From G965215145 sp965215145 (GTDB lineage: Bacteria > Bacteroidota > Rhodothermia > Rhodothermales > JANQRZ01), in contig OZ244038.1 of the NCBI GenBank assembly GCA_965215145.1, positions 806,001 through 870,000 of the forward strand: a DNA stretch of 64,000 nt, in the 5' to 3' direction. The translations under genes were made by a program, and so were the position numbers. Below are positions 54,965 to 63,072 of the stretch, piece after piece. The notes under the pieces were generated by a model. The model saw only the letters and a list, made by a program, of their open reading frames with translations, was not told where the DNA came from and made no database searches. Within the stretch, counting starts at the first letter, position 1; each line of letters begins with the position of its first letter.

Positions 54965-56172
54965 AGGACCGCATCCGCCGCCTCAACGACGCCGCCTTCG
55001 AGCATGTCGTTGGGCTCCGCCGCCGCCTCCACCGCCGCCCGGAGCTGGCCTTCGAGGAGCACGAGACGGCGGCGCTCGTGGCCGAAGAGCTACGGGCACT
55101 CGGCATTGAGCCGGAGACGGGGGTCGCGCAGACCGGCGTGGTCGCGGAGATCGAGGGAGCGAAGCCCGGCCCGGTCCGCGCCCTCCGCGCCGACATGGAC
55201 GCGCTGCCCATCCACGAGCAGAACACGTTCAGCTTCCGCTCGGAGGTGGAGGGGAAGATGCACGCCTGCGGCCACGATGCCCACACCGCCTCCCTGCTCG
55301 GCACGGCGCGGATCCTCACCGAGATCCGCGACGACCTCGCCGGCACCGTCCGGCTGCTGTTCCAGCCGAGCGAGGAGAAGATCCCCGGCGGCGCGAGGGT
55401 GATGCTAGAAGAAGGCGCACTTGACGCGCGGAACGGGACGGCCGCGCCGGAGCGGATCGTCGGGCAGCACGTCGTCCCGATGCTGCCGACCGGCGCCATC
55501 GGCGTCCGCGGCGGGCCGTTCATGGCGAGCGCCGACGAGGTTTACCTGACGGTTCGCGGCGAGGGCGGGCACGCCGCCGCGCCCCACAGCCTCCGCGCCG
55601 ACGCCGTGCTCGCGCAGGCCCACGTGCTGACCGCGCTCCAGGCCGTCGTCAGCCGGCACTGCCCGCCGGAGATCCCCAGCGTCCTCTCGTTCGGGAAGAT
55701 CGCGGCCGAGGGCGCCACGAACGTGATTCCCGAGGCCGTCCGCATCGAAGGCACGTTCCGCTCGATGGATGAGGACTGGCGGTTCCGCGCGCACGACCTC
55801 ATCCGCCGCACGGCCGAGGGCGCCGCCGCCGCGCTCGGCGCGACCTGCGAGGTCGAGATCGCCGTCGGCTATCCGGCGCTGGTGAACGACGAGGCCACGG
55901 CCGCCGCCGTCCGCGCCGCCGCCGTCGACTACGTCGGCGAGGCGCACGTCGTGGACCTCCCGCAGTGGTACGCCTCGGAGGACTTCGCCTTCTACACCCG
56001 CGCGCTGCCCGGTGCCTTCTACGTCCTCGGCACGGGCAGCGAGGCGGCCGAGAGCACCCACGGCCTCCACACCTCGCGCTTCACCATCGACGAGGAGGCG
56101 CTGCGCGTGGGGCCGGGGTTCATGGCCTACCTCGCGTGGCGGCTCGGCGAGGGGCTGGAAGATGGAGGATAG
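54961..56172 (+). CDS. M20-family amidohydrolase/peptidase
   Basis: A 403-residue dinuclear zinc hydrolase of the M20D (IAA-amino acid hydrolase/hippurate hydrolase-like) group. [48 protein letters not shown] and [17 protein letters not shown] contain the metal ligands and catalytic Glu, with GGHAAAPH in the dimerisation domain. It probably cleaves an N-acyl amino acid or dipeptide; the substrate is not deducible. Coupled to aat through ATGA. The last residues (E-D-G-G-stop) are encoded by the first units of a heptamer repeat. Confidence 0.94.
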   Translation: MKDRIRRLNDAAFEHVVGLRRRLHRRPELAFEEHETAALVAEELRALGIEPETGVAQTGVVAEIEGAKPGPVRALRADMDALPIHEQNTFSFRSEVEGKMHACGHDAHTASLLGTARILTEIRDDLAGTVRLLFQPSEEKIPGGARVMLEEGALDARNGTAAPERIVGQHVVPMLPTGAIGVRGGPFMASADEVYLTVRGEGGHAAAPHSLRADAVLAQAHVLTALQAVVSRHCPPEIPSVLSFGKIAAEGATNVIPEAVRIEGTFRSMDEDWRFRAHDLIRRTAEGAAAALGATCEVEIAVGYPALVNDEATAAAVRAAAVDYVGEAHVVDLPQWYASEDFAFYTRALPGAFYVLGTGSEAAESTHGLHTSRFTIDEEALRVGPGFMAYLAWRLGEGLEDGG

Positions 56173-56241
56173 AGGATGGAAGATGGCAGCGCGTTGTCAG
56201 GCCTCTCCGCTATCCTCGATCCGCCCATTCTCTATCCTCTA
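56161..56241. repeat. Heptamer inverted repeat (GATGGAG type), interrupted by the IS
   Basis: Left units GATGGAG, GATAGAG, GATGGAA and GATGGCA overlap the end of the M20 gene. The right arm (CTATCCT, CGATCCG, CCCATTC, TCTATCC) is complementary and ends in CTCTA, where the IS has inserted at the TA. Before insertion the element would have run on to the DUF2461 start. Confidence 0.6.
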
Positions 56242-57263
56242 GGCCGTGTGAGACAATCCATGCTTGATCCAGTCCACCGCCGCCGCCACGTGGAGCGCGC
56301 CGAGGTAGCTCTCGGCCGTCTTCTCGTAGCGCGTCGCCACCGCCCGCCACTCCTTGAGTCGGCCCCACAGTTGCTCTACCCGGTGCCGCTCGCGGTAGGC
56401 CCCCCGGTCGTAGGCCGCTCGGTCGTAGGCCGCTCGGTCGTAGGCCGCTCGGTCGTAGGCCGCTCGGTCGTAGGCCGCTCGGTCGTAGGCCACGGCCGGG
56501 TGCGTCCGGTTGGCCGCGACGACGGGCTCGGCTCCGGCGATCCGGATCCCCGCCCGCCACGAGGCCGACGAGTACCCCCGGTCGCAGACGACCCGGCCCA
56601 CGCGGCCGAGCCCGACCACGGCGACCAGGAGCGCGTCGGCCACGCGGAGCTCCGAGCGGTGCCCCGGCAGCAGCCGGAACGCGAGCGCCCGGCCCCGGCG
56701 GTCACAGGCGACGACGGCCTTCGTGCCGAAGCCGCCCCGGCTGCGCCCGAGCGCTACGTCTCGGAGCGCTACGTCTCGGAGCGCTACGTCTCGGAGCGCT
56801 ACGTCTCGGAGCGCTACGTCTCGGAGCGCTACGTCTCGGAGCGCTACGTCTCGGAGCGCTACGTCTCGGAGCGCTACGTCTCGGAGCGCTACGTCTCGGA
56901 GGGGGCCGTAGCGTCGGGAGCCCCCTTCTTCGCCCCCGCCGCCTTGGGGTGGGCGCGCACGACGGTCCCGTCGAGCATGACCGCGGCGAGGTCAGCGCGC
57001 CCGGTGTCGCGGAGGTGCTCGAAGGCCCGCTCCCAGACGCCCGAACGGGACCAGCGCTTGTGGAGTTGGGCGGCGCGCCACCAGGGCCCGAACTCGGCGG
57101 GGACGGCGCGCCAGGGTGGGCCGTTCTTGAGGCGCCAGACGACGCCCTCGACGGTGGCGCGCTCGTCGCGGACGGGGCGGCCTCGACCGGAGCGGGCGTG
57201 GTCGAGGGCGGCTTTGAGGGCGGCTTTGAGGGCGGCCCACTCGGGGTCAGTCAGGAGCGGCAT
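56239..57263 (-). CDS. DDE transposase, two frames joined by -1 frameshift, with internal pentapeptide arrays
   Basis: Frame A (57263-56889, 124 residues) starts LLTDPEWAAL and holds the first catalytic Asp (VMLDGTVVRAH). At GCC-CCC-TCC (minus strand, near 56905) a -1 shift joins it to frame B, ending at TAG 56241-56239. The fused product would be exactly 341 residues. After the shift come ten LRDVA repeats, then LGRSRGGFGTKAVV, the second Asp (VVCDRGYSS), five-plus AYDRA repeats, and YRERHRVEQLWGRLK with the Y-2-R-3-E-6-K catalytic Glu. All three acidic residues survive. The stop codon is completed by the TA target duplication. Confidence 0.85.
56406..56490. repeat. 15-bp tandem array, 5.7 copies, inside the transposase
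   Basis: Five perfect copies of GGTCGTAGGCCGCTC plus 10 bp of a sixth. On the coding (minus) strand they encode AYDRA repeats, just upstream of the catalytic Glu motif. One unit resembles the natural sequence there (AYDRGAYRER), so the array looks like an expansion of native sequence. Confidence 0.9.
56751..56900. repeat. 15-bp tandem array, 10 perfect copies, inside the transposase
   Basis: Ten identical copies of GCGCTACGTCTCGGA (150 bp, no mismatch). On the minus strand in frame B they encode LRDVA repeats, placed immediately after the frameshift site and before the conserved LGRSRGG motif. In frame A the first unit supplies the TAG stop. Confidence 0.95.
57204..57236. repeat. 12-bp tandem array, 2.75 copies, in the transposase N-terminus
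   Basis: GAGGGCGGCTTT repeated twice plus 9 bp. It encodes the AALK repeats in WAALKAALKAALDHA of the transposase. Third in-frame tandem expansion in the same gene. Confidence 0.8.
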
Positions 57264-57330
57264 GGCGGCGGGGGCTGGAGCCGGGGCAACGTCACGCCGA
57301 ACCGATTTGTCTCACACGGCCTAGCCCCTC

Positions 57331-58035
57331 ATGCTCCACGCCGAGTACCCGCCCTTCCCCGGCCTCACCGACGCCGGCCTCCAGTTCCTCCGCGACCTTC
57401 GCCAGAACAACGACCGCGCGTGGTTTAAGGAGCGGAAGCCGACGTTCGAGGACGAGGTGCGGGACCCCGTCCGTTGCCTCGTCGCCGACTTCGCGCGCGA
57501 GGCCGCGCACGCCGGCCTCCCCCTCACCGGCGACCCGAAGCGCTCGCTGTTCCGGATCTACCGCGACACCCGGTTCTCGAAAGACAAGCAGCCGTACAAG
57601 ACCCACGTCGGCGTCGTGCTCTCGCGGAGCGGGGGGAAGAAGGACCCCGGCGGCGTCTACGTCCACGTCGAGCCCGGCGACACGTTCGTGGCCGGCGGCT
57701 ACTGGGCGCCCGAGCCGCCGCTGCTCCGGCGCTGGCGCTCCCGGATGGCCGAGGAGCCGGGCGAGTGGCTGGAGGTCGTCGCCCGACTCGAAGGGGCCGG
57801 GCTGACGGTGGCGCCGCGCGCCTCGCTGAAGCGGATGCCGCGCGGGTTCGAGGGCGAGGCCGACTCGGACGTGGCCGGCTGGCTCAAGGCGAAGGGCATC
57901 GTTGCCCGCCGGGACTTCCACGACGAGGCGCTGCAGACGCCATCGTTCACTGGGGAGGTCGTGGCCGCGGCGCGGCAGATGCTGCCCCTGCTGGAGTACG
58001 GCTGGGACCTCCTCGACGCCGTCCCCGCCCCCTGA
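57331..58035 (+). CDS. DUF2461 / TIGR02453 family protein
   Basis: A 234-residue cytosolic protein of unknown function found widely in Bacteroidota. The family pattern is clear: FLRDLRQNNDRAWFKERKP near the N-terminus, then RIYRDTRFSKDKQPYKTHVG, GGVYVHVEPGDTFVAGGYW and MPRGFEGE. Normal length. ATG at 57331, only 8 bp after the IS target duplication, so the IS has cut it off from its former upstream region, which probably included the heptamer repeat after the M20 gene. Confidence 0.93.
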   Translation: MLHAEYPPFPGLTDAGLQFLRDLRQNNDRAWFKERKPTFEDEVRDPVRCLVADFAREAAHAGLPLTGDPKRSLFRIYRDTRFSKDKQPYKTHVGVVLSRSGGKKDPGGVYVHVEPGDTFVAGGYWAPEPPLLRRWRSRMAEEPGEWLEVVARLEGAGLTVAPRASLKRMPRGFEGEADSDVAGWLKAKGIVARRDFHDEALQTPSFTGEVVAAARQMLPLLEYGWDLLDAVPAP

Positions 58036-58060
58036 AGCCGGCGCCCGCCCCGGCCGAGAC

Positions 58061-58091
58061 TTGCATTCCGGCCAACATGCGGTTAGCTTGG
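58061..58091 (+). promoter_or_regulatory. Promoter of the 58158 lipoprotein gene
   Basis: TTG (58061-58063), 20 nt, TAGCTTGG (58084-58091): the same spacing and elements as the rpsL and polysaccharide-operon promoters. The leader would be about 60 nt. Confidence 0.6.
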
Positions 58092-58157
58092 GGAACCGAC
58101 CACGCAGCCCCCGCGCCTCTGAGCATCGTTACGGCCCCTTAACTCACCTCAGGACCC

Positions 58158-58856
58158 ATGCGCCGTCTCCTGCTCAGTCTCGCCCTTCCATTTCTCTTCC
58201 TCGGCTGCGACGCCTCCGACCCGGCAGATCCCGTCACGCCTCCCATCGAGGCCAACGCGGAGATCCTTCCCCTCGACATCGGCAACCGGTGGGTGGTGGA
58301 GGAGACCCGCACGGATGTCTTTTCCGGCTCTGTCACGGTGGCCCCCGACACCTTCACCGTCGTCGGCGGTACCCTCATCGGCGATGAAGTGTGGTACGAG
58401 GTCGAGGGCTCCTGGCTCGTGGACGGCTTCCACACCTACCGCTCCGACGGCGTCTGGCGCTGGAATGACCTCGACGGAGACGAGGCCCCGTACCTCGTCT
58501 ACAAGTACCCCGCTGAGCCCGGCGACACCTACACCTTCGTGCGTGACGCCGACGCGGCGACGACAGCGACGGTGGTAGCGACCGACGTGCCCATTACGAC
58601 GCCGGCCGGCACCTTCTCCGCCTACCACTACCGCTTCGAGATCACCTCGATCACCACCGGACCGGAGGATGGCCCGATGACCCTCCCCGTGGAGGACGGC
58701 GTCTACGACCAGTACCTGATCCCCGACCAGGGCTTCGGCCTACTCACGGCCTTTGAGCTCGGGCGTGCCGAGGGAAGCGCCGAGGTGTTGCGACCCGTCA
58801 CCGATCTGGAATGGGCGCTCGTGGACACGAACGTCGGGCCGGCGAGTTTGGATTGA
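58158..58856 (+). CDS. Lipoprotein of unknown function
   Basis: A 232-residue secreted lipoprotein: MRRLLLSLALPFLFLGC then DASDPADPV. The mature region is beta-rich with motifs such as LPLDIGNRWVVEETRTDVF, DEVWYEVEGSWLVDG and VYDQYLIPDQGFGLLTAFEL, typical of secreted Rhodothermota/Bacteroidota lipoproteins that begin with a LDIGNRWVY-like strand. Function unknown. ATG at 58158, own promoter, and convergent with the NifU-domain gene (9-bp gap). Confidence 0.8.
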   Translation: MRRLLLSLALPFLFLGCDASDPADPVTPPIEANAEILPLDIGNRWVVEETRTDVFSGSVTVAPDTFTVVGGTLIGDEVWYEVEGSWLVDGFHTYRSDGVWRWNDLDGDEAPYLVYKYPAEPGDTYTFVRDADAATTATVVATDVPITTPAGTFSAYHYRFEITSITTGPEDGPMTLPVEDGVYDQYLIPDQGFGLLTAFELGRAEGSAEVLRPVTDLEWALVDTNVGPASLD

Positions 58857-58865
58857 GGCTCCGGC

Positions 58866-59135
58866 CTACCCGGCGGCGGGCGTGACGGCCTCGACGCGGG
58901 TGACCTCGGGGATCGCGCGGCGCAGCGCCTGCTCAATCCCCGCCCGCAGCGTCATCATGCTCATCGGGCACGTCCCGCACGCGCCGAGCAGCTCGAGCTC
59001 GACGACCATCTCGTCCGTCACCCGCTGGAGGCGGACGCTCCCGCCGTCGGCCATGAGGTAGGGGCGGATCTGGTCGAGGGTCTCCTCGATGCGCTGGTGC
59101 AGTGTGGGGTCGGTCGGGCTGAGAGTCTCGGGCAT
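58866..59135 (-). CDS. NifU-like C-terminal domain protein (Fe-S cluster carrier)
   Basis: An 89-residue protein consisting of the NifU C-terminal domain. IRPYLMADGGSVRLQRV is the family start and LLGACGTCPMSMMTLRAGIE carries the CxxC that binds a transferable Fe-S cluster. It would deliver clusters to apoproteins in the cytosol. ATG at 59135. A TATACTCC -10-like box lies about 25 bp upstream on the minus strand. No other Fe-S assembly gene is nearby. Confidence 0.95.
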   Translation of the reverse strand: MPETLSPTDPTLHQRIEETLDQIRPYLMADGGSVRLQRVTDEMVVELELLGACGTCPMSMMTLRAGIEQALRRAIPEVTRVEAVTPAAG

Positions 59136-59226
59136 GGCGTCGCGAGCGGGAGGGGGCGGAGTATAACGCCCCGGGTCGCGGGACGTTCGGCGCGGGACGT
59201 CGACTGCTCGCGCGGCGCTCCCAGGC

Positions 59227-59916
59227 TCAGAAGGGGAAGAACTGCCGCAGCGCGCCCGACACCGTGATGGAGGGGACGATGATCCAGTCGCTCTCGCGGA
59301 GGTCGAGGGCCGAGGGGTCGTAGAACACGCCGACCTCGAGGCTCACGCCCGTCTCGGCCTCCCCGATGCGGACCCCGCCGAAGCCGCCGAGCGTCGGGCT
59401 GTCCTTCTCGGCCACGTCGCTGAGGGGGAACGCCTGCATCGCCCGGAGCCCCCCGTAGGGCGTGACCAACGCCCGGTCACGCCCCGACGCGATCAGGGTG
59501 AACTCGAGGTGGGCGTTGTTGGCGGCGTTGAGGAAGCCGCCGCCGCCCATCACCGCGAGCGCCGGCCCGCGCCGGTCCCCGGCCACCCGCCGCTTGTAGT
59601 TCACGACGAGCCCCGCCCCGCCCGGCGCACGGATGCCGAGGTCGGAGGCGCCGTCGAGCCCGATCCGCGCCTCGGCGTCCACGCCGACGAACGAGGCGCC
59701 GGTGTCGCGCCGCTCGCCCTCCTCGCCCTCGAAGCGCGTGTCGGGGTTGAGGCCGTTGGGGATGGCGTAGGCCGAGGAGGACGTGGTCCACCGCCCCTCC
59801 GGCGCCGGCTGCGCCGTGGTGCCGACGGGGTAGGGGACGCAGCCGCCCCACCCCGCAGCCAGTGCGAGGAGGGCGACTGTTCCAGCGAGGGAGCGGATAG
59901 CCGTGCGGCTGGGCAT
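59227..59916 (-). CDS. Putative outer-membrane lipoprotein, unknown function
   Basis: A 229-residue protein with a signal sequence (LAGTVALLALAAG) and a possible lipobox GWGGC. The mature part alternates polar and hydrophobic residues and contains GLVVNYKRRVAG, PTLGGFGGVRIGEAE and VSLEVGVFYDP. It ends LRQFFPF with a C-terminal Phe, as outer-membrane beta-barrels do. No family recognised. I choose ATG 59916; the longer frame overlaps the divergent glycosidase. Confidence 0.6.
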   Translation of the reverse strand: MPSRTAIRSLAGTVALLALAAGWGGCVPYPVGTTAQPAPEGRWTTSSSAYAIPNGLNPDTRFEGEEGERRDTGASFVGVDAEARIGLDGASDLGIRAPGGAGLVVNYKRRVAGDRRGPALAVMGGGGFLNAANNAHLEFTLIASGRDRALVTPYGGLRAMQAFPLSDVAEKDSPTLGGFGGVRIGEAETGVSLEVGVFYDPSALDLRESDWIIVPSITVSGALRQFFPF

Positions 59917-60037
59917 GGGCGGCGGAGGGCGAACGGGACGAAAGACAGGATACGCCGAGCAGCAGCGGCGCGGAAACCCACCGGCACTGGGGGCAGGGGG
60001 AGGCCGTAGCACGCGGTCCCTCGCCTCCCCACTCCCC

Positions 60038-61648
60038 ATGTCTCACATCGAAGCGCTCCGCCGCAAGGCTGCCGGCCTCCTCGTCGTCCGCCTCGGCTCG
60101 AACATGCAGCCGCCGCGCCGCGCCGAAGAGGATGCCGGCTCCGTCCATCGTCTCCTCGAACGGTACCCGCTCGGCGGGGTCATCCTCTTCAACGGGGCGT
60201 GGCCGGAGACGCGCGAGACGCTCGTCGGGCTCCAGCGCGCCGCGCCGCAGCCGCTGCTCGTCATGACGGACATGGAGCGCGGCCTCGGCCAGCAGGTCGG
60301 CGGCGCGACGACGTTCCCGCACGCGATGGCCTTCGGCGCCCTGGCGGACCGAGGCGGGGTCGACCGGGACGGAGCCGACGCCGAGGCGGCCACCGAGGCG
60401 TTCGCGCGGGCGTCGGCGCGGGAGGCGCTGGCGTGCGGCGTCCACGCCGCCTTCGCCCCCGTCTGCGACGTCAACCGGAACCCGCAGAACCCCATCATCT
60501 CGACCCGCGCCTTCGGGGAGACGGCGGAGCGGGTGGCCCGCCTCGCGGCGGCCTACGTCCGCGGCTGCCGCGCCGAGGGGCTGCTCTCGACGGCCAAGCA
60601 CTTCCCCGGCCACGGCAACACCCACGAGGACTCCCACGCCGTCCTCCCGACCGTGTCGGACGCCCGCGAGGAGATCGAGCGGGAGGACCTCCCCCCGTTC
60701 CGCGCCGCCCTCGCCGCCGGCTGCGAACTGGTGATGAGCGCCCACGTCGCCTACCCCGCCCTCGACCCGAGCGGGCGCCCCGCCACGCTCTCCGCGCCGA
60801 TCCTCCGGGGGCTGCTCCGGGACGAGCTGGGGTTCGAGGGCGCCGTGATCTCCGACAGCCTCCACATGGGCGGCATCCAGGCCGAGGGCCGCACCGAGGC
60901 CGACCTCGCCGTCGAGCAGGTCCGCGCGGGGATGGACCTGCTCCTCGACCCGCAGGACCCGGAGCGGATCATCGAAGGGCTCGCCCGCGCCGTCGAGCAG
61001 GGGGAACTGGAGGAAGCTCGGTTGGACGACGCGCTCGCCCGTGCGCAGCGCCTCCGGGACCGGCTCACCACCCGCTTTGGCGATGGCGTCTGGCTCGACC
61101 CCGGAGCGGCGGTCGCGGCGGCGGAGGTCGGGAGCGAAACGCACGACCGGCTGGCTGCGCGGGTCGCCCGCGCCGCTGTCCGCACCGAGGGAGAGGTCCC
61201 GTTTGGTGGGGGGGAGGGTCTGCTGGCCGTCCTCCTCAAGCCCCACGCCTCCCACCTCGACCCGCCAGAGCAGCCGCTCGGCGACGCACTCCGCGAGGCG
61301 CTGCCGGGGGTGGACTACCGTGAGGTCGGGCCGGAGGCGGGGGGGGCGCTGCGGGACGAGGTCGTGGTGGCGGCTCGGCAGGCTCGGGCGGTGCTCGCGG
61401 TGGTGATCGCGAAGCCGGCAGCGTGGCAGGCGTTCGGGCTCCCGGAGGAGCAGGCCGCGCTGGCGCGGAGGCTCGTCGAAGCGGCCCCGGCCGCCGTGGC
61501 CGCGCTCGGCAGCCCGCGCGGGCTCGACGGGCTCGGCGACGCCCGCGCTCGGCTCGTCACGTTCTCCGACGCCCCCGTCTCCCAGCGCGCCCTCGCCGAC
61601 GTGCTCGCCGACGTGCTCGCCGGGGGGAGCGGATGGGGTGCTGGCTAA
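60038..61648 (+). CDS. nagZ: Beta-N-acetylhexosaminidase, GH3 (NagZ-like)
   Basis: A 536-residue glycoside hydrolase. The N-terminal (beta/alpha)8 domain has the NagZ signature KHFPGHGNTHEDSH, with the catalytic-loop Asp-His pair, and the nucleophile Asp in GAVISDSLHMGGI. A C-terminal alpha/beta domain follows from about residue 370, lacking obvious catalytic residues. It would remove GlcNAc from muropeptides in cell-wall recycling. No signal peptide is evident at ATG 60038, so a cytosolic location is likely. It lies divergent from the putative outer-membrane gene. Confidence 0.9.
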   Translation: MSHIEALRRKAAGLLVVRLGSNMQPPRRAEEDAGSVHRLLERYPLGGVILFNGAWPETRETLVGLQRAAPQPLLVMTDMERGLGQQVGGATTFPHAMAFGALADRGGVDRDGADAEAATEAFARASAREALACGVHAAFAPVCDVNRNPQNPIISTRAFGETAERVARLAAAYVRGCRAEGLLSTAKHFPGHGNTHEDSHAVLPTVSDAREEIEREDLPPFRAALAAGCELVMSAHVAYPALDPSGRPATLSAPILRGLLRDELGFEGAVISDSLHMGGIQAEGRTEADLAVEQVRAGMDLLLDPQDPERIIEGLARAVEQGELEEARLDDALARAQRLRDRLTTRFGDGVWLDPGAAVAAAEVGSETHDRLAARVARAAVRTEGEVPFGGGEGLLAVLLKPHASHLDPPEQPLGDALREALPGVDYREVGPEAGGALRDEVVVAARQARAVLAVVIAKPAAWQAFGLPEEQAALARRLVEAAPAAVAALGSPRGLDGLGDARARLVTFSDAPVSQRALADVLADVLAGGSGWGAG

Positions 61649-61750
61649 CCCCTTCGTTCGGCTGGCATCGCCTCGCCGATCCGTGTACCTTGGCGGCGTG
61701 GGGCGGCGGTGCGGCCGTCCCGTACTAGTGTGGCATAAACCCTCGGTCCA

Positions 61751-62401
61751 ATGGGCTTCTTCGCGTTCTTCACCGGCCAGCGTCCGCCGCTCATCCGGCG
61801 GGCCGTCTCCAGCCTCGACACCATGCTCCGCGTCTCCGGCGAGATGCTGGAGGCGGCGACGGCGTGCCTCCTCGACAACGAGGCCCTCAAGATGGACCTC
61901 TCAGCGAGAGACCGCGAGGTCAATGAGCAGGAGCAGGCCGTCCGCCGCCTCGTCCTGGAGCACCTCGCCGTCGACCCGGAGCGGGAGCGGAGCCTCTCGC
62001 TCATCCTCGTCTCGGCTGTCCAGGAGGCCGAGCGGATCGGGGACCTCGCCAAGAGCCTCTCTCAGGCCGCGACGCTGGCCGAGCGGCCCCGCCTCGGCGA
62101 GCGCGTCCGCCCGCTCCGCGACCTCCGCGACCGGATCGCGGCGATGATCGAGCTGACCCGGCGGGGGTTCATCCAGGGCGACGCCGACGCGGCGCAGCGC
62201 GTCACCGACGAGCACCGGCGGGTCAAGGCCGAGGTCGGCGACTACCTCGCCGCCCTCGCCCGCGCCGACGACGTGACGGCCAACGAGGCCGTCGTCTTCG
62301 CCATCTCGGCGCGGATGCTCGGCCGCGTCTCGTCGCACCTCTCGAACATCGTCTCCTCCGTCCTCGTCCCCTTCGACCAGATCCGCCGCCCGGCCGTCTG
62401 A
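61751..62401 (+). CDS. PhoU-domain protein
   Basis: A 216-residue all-helical protein with two PhoU repeats. MLEAATACLLDNEALKMDLS and AVQEAERIGDLAKSLSQA belong to the first, and the second ends with SARMLGRVSSHLSNIVSSVL. The conserved E/D-x-x-x-D metal-binding patterns (EAERIGD) are visible. Such proteins regulate phosphate uptake or Na/Pi transporters. No pst or phoR genes are nearby, so its partner lies elsewhere. ATG at 61751; a TACCTTGG box lies at 61686. Confidence 0.85.
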   Translation: MGFFAFFTGQRPPLIRRAVSSLDTMLRVSGEMLEAATACLLDNEALKMDLSARDREVNEQEQAVRRLVLEHLAVDPERERSLSLILVSAVQEAERIGDLAKSLSQAATLAERPRLGERVRPLRDLRDRIAAMIELTRRGFIQGDADAAQRVTDEHRRVKAEVGDYLAALARADDVTANEAVVFAISARMLGRVSSHLSNIVSSVLVPFDQIRRPAV

Positions 62402-62440
62402 ACCCGGAGGCCTCCCCGAACGTCCCCTTCCGTAACGCCC

Positions 62441-63013
62441 GTGGCCCTCACCCACTCCGAGATGGTCCCGCTCGGGGCCGCCGCCCCGCCCTTCGACCTC
62501 CCCGTCGCCAACCCCGACGTGGACGGCCGCGACGGCGCCACCCGCGCGCTCGATGACTTCGCCGACGCCGAGGTGCTGGCGGTGGTGTTCTGGTGTAACC
62601 ACTGCCCGTACGTCCACGCCGTCGAGGACCGCGTGACCGCGCTGGCGCGGGAGATGGTCGGCCGCGGCGTCCGCTTCGTCGCCATCTCCGCCAACGACGC
62701 CGAGGCGTACCCCGAGGACTCGTTCGAGAAGATGGCCGAGCGGGCGCGTGACAAGGCGTATCCGTTTCCGTATCTCTACGATGAGGACCAAGCGGTTGCC
62801 CGCGCCTACGACGCCGTCTGCACCCCCGACTTCTTCGTGTTCGACCGGGATCGCCGCCTCGCCTATCGGGGCCGCCTCGACGACGGCCGCCCCGGCCGGG
62901 AGCCGACGACGGCGGACCTCCGCGACGCGCTCGACGCGCTGCTGGAGCGGGGCGAGGCGCCGGCCGAGCAGCTCCCCTCGATGGGGTGCAGCATCAAGTG
63001 GAAGGCGGCCTGA
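62441..63013 (+). CDS. Thioredoxin-fold redoxin (AhpC/TSA-like)
   Basis: A 190-residue thioredoxin-fold protein. VVFWCNHCPYVHAVEDRV carries the CxxC (Cys-Asn-His-Cys) redox site, FVAISANDAEAYPEDSFEKM follows, and YDAVCTPDFFVFDRDRRLAYRG contains the cis-Pro region. It belongs to the group often annotated as thioredoxin family protein next to AhpC/TSA. It probably reduces disulphides or peroxides in the cytosol. GTG start at 62441, 39 bp after the PhoU-like gene. Confidence 0.92.
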   Translation: MALTHSEMVPLGAAAPPFDLPVANPDVDGRDGATRALDDFADAEVLAVVFWCNHCPYVHAVEDRVTALAREMVGRGVRFVAISANDAEAYPEDSFEKMAERARDKAYPFPYLYDEDQAVARAYDAVCTPDFFVFDRDRRLAYRGRLDDGRPGREPTTADLRDALDALLERGEAPAEQLPSMGCSIKWKAA

Positions 63014-63072
63014 CCGGGGCTCGCCGGGCCGGATTCGAGAAACATGCGGGCCCGGTCGGCCGTCCTAGCGGG

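Larger units (their letters stand above)
56242..57321. mobile_element. IS5-family (IS427-group) insertion sequence, 1080 bp
   Basis: Both ends read GGCCGTGTGAGACAA inward (15-bp perfect terminal inverted repeat, 56242-56256 and 57321-57307). The element is flanked by TA on each side (56240-56241 and 57322-57323), consistent with insertion at CTAG with TA duplication, the habit of this group. The empty site would read CTC-TA-GCCCC. Inside is one minus-strand transposase in two frames. Removing the tandem arrays leaves about 870 bp, the usual length for the group. Perfect ends and an unbroken reading frame suggest recent insertion. Confidence 0.9.

Noticed and set aside
56751..56900. Ten perfect direct repeats taken for a CRISPR array
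   Set aside because: Units are contiguous 15-mers without spacers and lie in frame in a transposase; no cas genes are nearby.
56239..57263. Transposase treated as a pseudogene because of its two frames
   Set aside because: A -1 shift at a C-rich slip site is normal for IS427-group elements, and the fused frame, catalytic residues and both ends are intact.
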